Assembly (NCBI RefSeq): GCF_965233615.1
Contig: NZ_OZ247495.1
Strand: one strand, 5' to 3'
DNA from: Pelagibius sp028280305
GTDB taxonomy: Bacteria > Pseudomonadota > Alphaproteobacteria > Kiloniellales > Kiloniellaceae
DNA length: 64,000 nucleotides
In this document: piece after piece, positions 62,175 through 64,000 of the stretch
Numbering within the stretch: position 1 is the first letter of the stretch
Layout: each line of letters begins with the position of its first letter
The notes under the pieces: model-generated
What the model was told of the DNA's origin: nothing
Seen by the model: the letters and a program-made list of their open reading frames with translations, nothing else
Database searches by the model: none
Position numbers and translations under genes: made by a program

Positions 62175-62897
62175 TTAGGTGACCTTGTTGTCGTCCTGCA
62201 AGATCTTTGCGAAATGGGTGTTTTGCGCCATCAGCACCGCCTGAGTTCGGCTCTGAACCCCCAACTTGCGTAAAATCGCCGTTACATGCGCCTTTACCGT
62301 GGTCTCGGCGATGGAGAGATCATAGGCGATCTGCTTGTTCAGCTTACCCTCACAGACGCATTGAAGGATGCGGGCCTGCTGCTGGGTTAGCTGAGACAGG
62401 CGGAGTATCGCATCTTCCTCCGCAGATTGTGGCGACGCATCATCCTCCGATACCTCGACATAACCATCGGGCAGATAGACCCTGCCCGCCCAGATGTCGG
62501 TAAAAGCCCGCAGGAAGACGTCGCGCTGGCTGTGCTTGGGCACGAAGCCCGACGCGCCCGCTTTGATCGCAGAGGCGACGATCCGGTTTTCGGCAAGAGA
62601 GGAAACCACGATGATCGGCACATTCGCAGCGATTTTCTTCAAGCGAACCAGCCCTTCCAGGCCGTTCACATCGGGCAGATTGAGATCCAGCATCACCACG
62701 TCGGGCTGCAACCCTCCGCGGATCTGCTCGATAGCCTGCTCCAGCCTTTCGGCGGTGACGATCTCCTCCACCCGGATCGCCGACTTCAAGGTCATGGAAA
62801 GCGCTTCGCAAAACAGCGGATGATCATCAATCACAAGGGCTGTCGAAAGGCGCACCGCCTCCGGCTGTTCTTCACGCTGTGTCGAAACTCCGGGCAT
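62175..62897 (-). CDS. NarL/FixJ-family response regulator (LuxR-type helix-turn-helix), ErbR/AgmR-like
   Basis: 240 residues from the ATG behind GGGAGCAGG; an ATG 48 bases upstream has no ribosome-binding site. The receiver has phosphoacceptor D71 (MLDLNLPDVNG). The LuxR-type HTH is at the C-terminus (LTQQQARILQCVCEGKLNKQ, then TTVKAHVTAILRKLGV). It is the likely output of the neighbouring kinase. A candidate target is the PQQ dehydrogenase gene upstream, 167 bases away on the same strand, as ErbR-type regulators control exa genes in Pseudomonas; the terminator between them argues against simple co-transcription. Confidence 0.9.
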   Translation of the reverse strand: MPGVSTQREEQPEAVRLSTALVIDDHPLFCEALSMTLKSAIRVEEIVTAERLEQAIEQIRGGLQPDVVMLDLNLPDVNGLEGLVRLKKIAANVPIIVVSSLAENRIVASAIKAGASGFVPKHSQRDVFLRAFTDIWAGRVYLPDGYVEVSEDDASPQSAEEDAILRLSQLTQQQARILQCVCEGKLNKQIAYDLSIAETTVKAHVTAILRKLGVQSRTQAVLMAQNTHFAKILQDDNKVT

Positions 62898-63004
62898 CCT
62901 GCTCCCAATCCCATTCGCTGCCTTCAGCTCCCCCCTGTCGAGCATGGTAGCCCAAGGCGGCCCGCTGCGATACCCGACCAAAGATCTAGCTCTTCAGGGC
63001 CGGA

Positions 63005-63040
63005 AACGAAAACAGGCGCGCCCCGCAGGACGCGCCTGTT
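63005..63040 (-). terminator. Rho-independent terminator of the PQQ dehydrogenase gene
   Basis: A perfect 10-bp stem AACAGGCGCG / CGCGCCTGTT with a 10-base loop, 24 bases after the stop. On the minus strand it runs into TTTTCGTTT. Confidence 0.85.
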
Positions 63041-63064
63041 CCGCTGTTCAAGAAAGCCCGGGCC

Positions 63065-64000
63065 TCAGTTGGCCGAAACGAGTTGCTTGGGCACTTTGAA
63101 GACCCAGACCAGACCACCCTGGTTCAGGTAGCTCACCTTCTTGGCGACCTCGCCGCCCCAGAGCGGCACCGCGCCGCCCCAGCCGGAAAGCACGGCAACG
63201 TACTGTTCACCTTCCATCTCCCAGGTGATCGGCTGACCAACGACGCCGGAGCCGGTCTGGAACGACCAGAGTTCCTCACCTGTTTCGTCGTCAAAAGCTT
63301 TCAGATGACCCTCCGGCGTACCGGTGAATACCAGACCGCCGGCAGTGGTCATGACACCCGACCAGAGCGGCGCGTTATTCTTGACCTCCCATTTCACCTC
63401 GCCGTTCATCGGGTCAATCGCCTTCAATGAGCCGATGTAGTCTTCGAACAGAGGTTTGATGGTGAAGCCGGCGCCCAGATAGGCCGCACCTTTTTTGAAG
63501 GTGATGGGCTCGTTCCAGATATCCATGCCCCACTCGTTGGAAGGCACATAGAAGAGCCCGGACTTCTGGCTGTAGGCCATGGGCATCCAGTTCTTCCCGC
63601 CAAGGAAAGAGGGAACGGAGAAAACATTCTCGCCCTTGGCGCCGTCCGCCGCTGCCGAAGGATCGCCCGGCCGATTGTCCTCGACAAAGACCGGGCGGCC
63701 GTTCTCGTCGATGCCTTCGGCCCAGGAGATGTCCTTCACGAAAGGAAAGGCATCGACAAAGGCACCGTCATCAGCATTCAGCACATAGAAAAAGCCGTTC
63801 CGGTCCGCTGTCGCCAGCCGCCTGTTGCCCGCCGCGTCGACAAAGGGGATGACCTCGTTAACCCCGTCGTAGTCCCATCCCTCGCGCGGGGTGGTCTGAA
63901 AATGCCACTTGATCTCGCCGTTCGACGGGTCGATGCCAAGGCGGGAGGCGGCATAGAGGTTGTCGCCGGTATTATCGGGCCGCGGCTGACCCGCATTGCG
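63065..64000 (-). CDS. PQQ-dependent alcohol dehydrogenase, ExaA/ExaF/PedH family (5' end beyond window)
   Basis: 311 residues of the C-terminal half; the gene continues past base 64000. The eight-bladed propeller repeats are visible (AIDPMNGEVKWEV, SNGEIKWHF), and the GGKNWMPMAYS and SGLFYVPSNEWGMD segments are typical of quinoprotein ethanol dehydrogenases. The catalytic aspartate lies in PREGWDYDGVNE; the Asp two residues on (codon 63866-63868) is the extra ligand of lanthanide-dependent enzymes, where Ca-dependent MxaF has Ala. The enzyme is periplasmic and oxidises short alcohols, passing electrons to a cytochrome c. No C-terminal haem domain is present. Confidence 0.9.
   Translation of the reverse strand, partial: RNAGQPRPDNTGDNLYAASRLGIDPSNGEIKWHFQTTPREGWDYDGVNEVIPFVDAAGNRRLATADRNGFFYVLNADDGAFVDAFPFVKDISWAEGIDENGRPVFVEDNRPGDPSAAADGAKGENVFSVPSFLGGKNWMPMAYSQKSGLFYVPSNEWGMDIWNEPITFKKGAAYLGAGFTIKPLFEDYIGSLKAIDPMNGEVKWEVKNNAPLWSGVMTTAGGLVFTGTPEGHLKAFDDETGEELWSFQTGSGVVGQPITWEMEGEQYVAVLSGWGGAVPLWGGEVAKKVSYLNQGGLVWVFKVPKQLVSAN

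Overview
The window is a contiguous stretch of GC-rich (roughly 60%) bacterial chromosome with tightly packed genes. The order ntrY-ntrX-trkA-D-amino-acid aminotransferase-HAD-hfq-hflX, the large number of TRAP and ABC uptake systems, and the conserved mltB/rlpA/dac/tmk/holB/metG/tatD block all point to an alphaproteobacterium, most like Rhodospirillales and relatives. This is an inference from gene content and order; no 16S gene is present. I see no phage, insertion sequence or CRISPR array.

Layout. 1-9.3 kb: nitrogen-related two-component system NtrYX (kinase cut by the window edge), K+ uptake TrkA, Dat aminotransferase, HAD phosphatase, Hfq, HflX, then groES-groEL behind a sigma-70-like promoter and a CIRCE operator. 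9.3-16.7 kb: monophosphatase, EamA exporter, GNAT, alanine dehydrogenase, methionine aminopeptidase, a hydroxyacid-oxoacid transhydrogenase-type Fe-ADH and an omega-amino-acid:pyruvate aminotransferase. 16.7-25.1 kb (minus strand): a TRAP transporter (dctPQM), a SigZ-like sigma factor paired with an ArsI/CadI-like glyoxalase-fold protein, and a polyamine-type ABC transporter (potDABC order). 25.2-38.1 kb: a MocR-type regulator and many poorly known genes, including a SET-domain protein, a DUF2938 membrane protein, an RTX-like protein with about ten 41-residue repeats, MazG, a PAS_5 protein, two secreted CARDB-like proteins flanking a phosphoglycolate phosphatase, and a DUF1127 protein. 38.3-49.2 kb: an orphan oligopeptide-type binding protein, then a minus-strand cell-wall/replication/translation block (mltB, rlpA, dac, tmk, holB, metG, tatD, MBL hydrolase). 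50.2-52.9 kb: type III polyketide synthase plus ICMT-like methyltransferase, facing a Zn alcohol dehydrogenase. 53-58.3 kb: a branched-chain-amino-acid-type ABC transporter operon containing a plant-type nicotinamidase. 58.5-64 kb: tRNA-Ser(UGA), then a FIST-domain sensor, hybrid histidine kinase, LuxR-type regulator and the 3' part of a PQQ alcohol dehydrogenase.

How the genes work together. The strongest multi-gene stories are (i) the last 5.3 kb, where a FIST protein and PAS-PAS-HK-REC kinase are translationally coupled and sit beside a NarL/FixJ regulator and a PQQ dehydrogenase carrying the Asp-Tyr-Asp signature of lanthanide-dependent enzymes, reminiscent of the NosP/NahK and erb/exa genes of Pseudomonas; (ii) the PKS-methyltransferase pair, which resembles the Bacillus BpsA-BpsB alkylpyrone pathway; (iii) the nicotinamidase inside an amino-acid-type importer, suggesting uptake and hydrolysis of nicotinamide or another amide; and (iv) the polyamine importer close to a MocR regulator. 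Substrates and regulatory links are inferred, not shown by the sequence.
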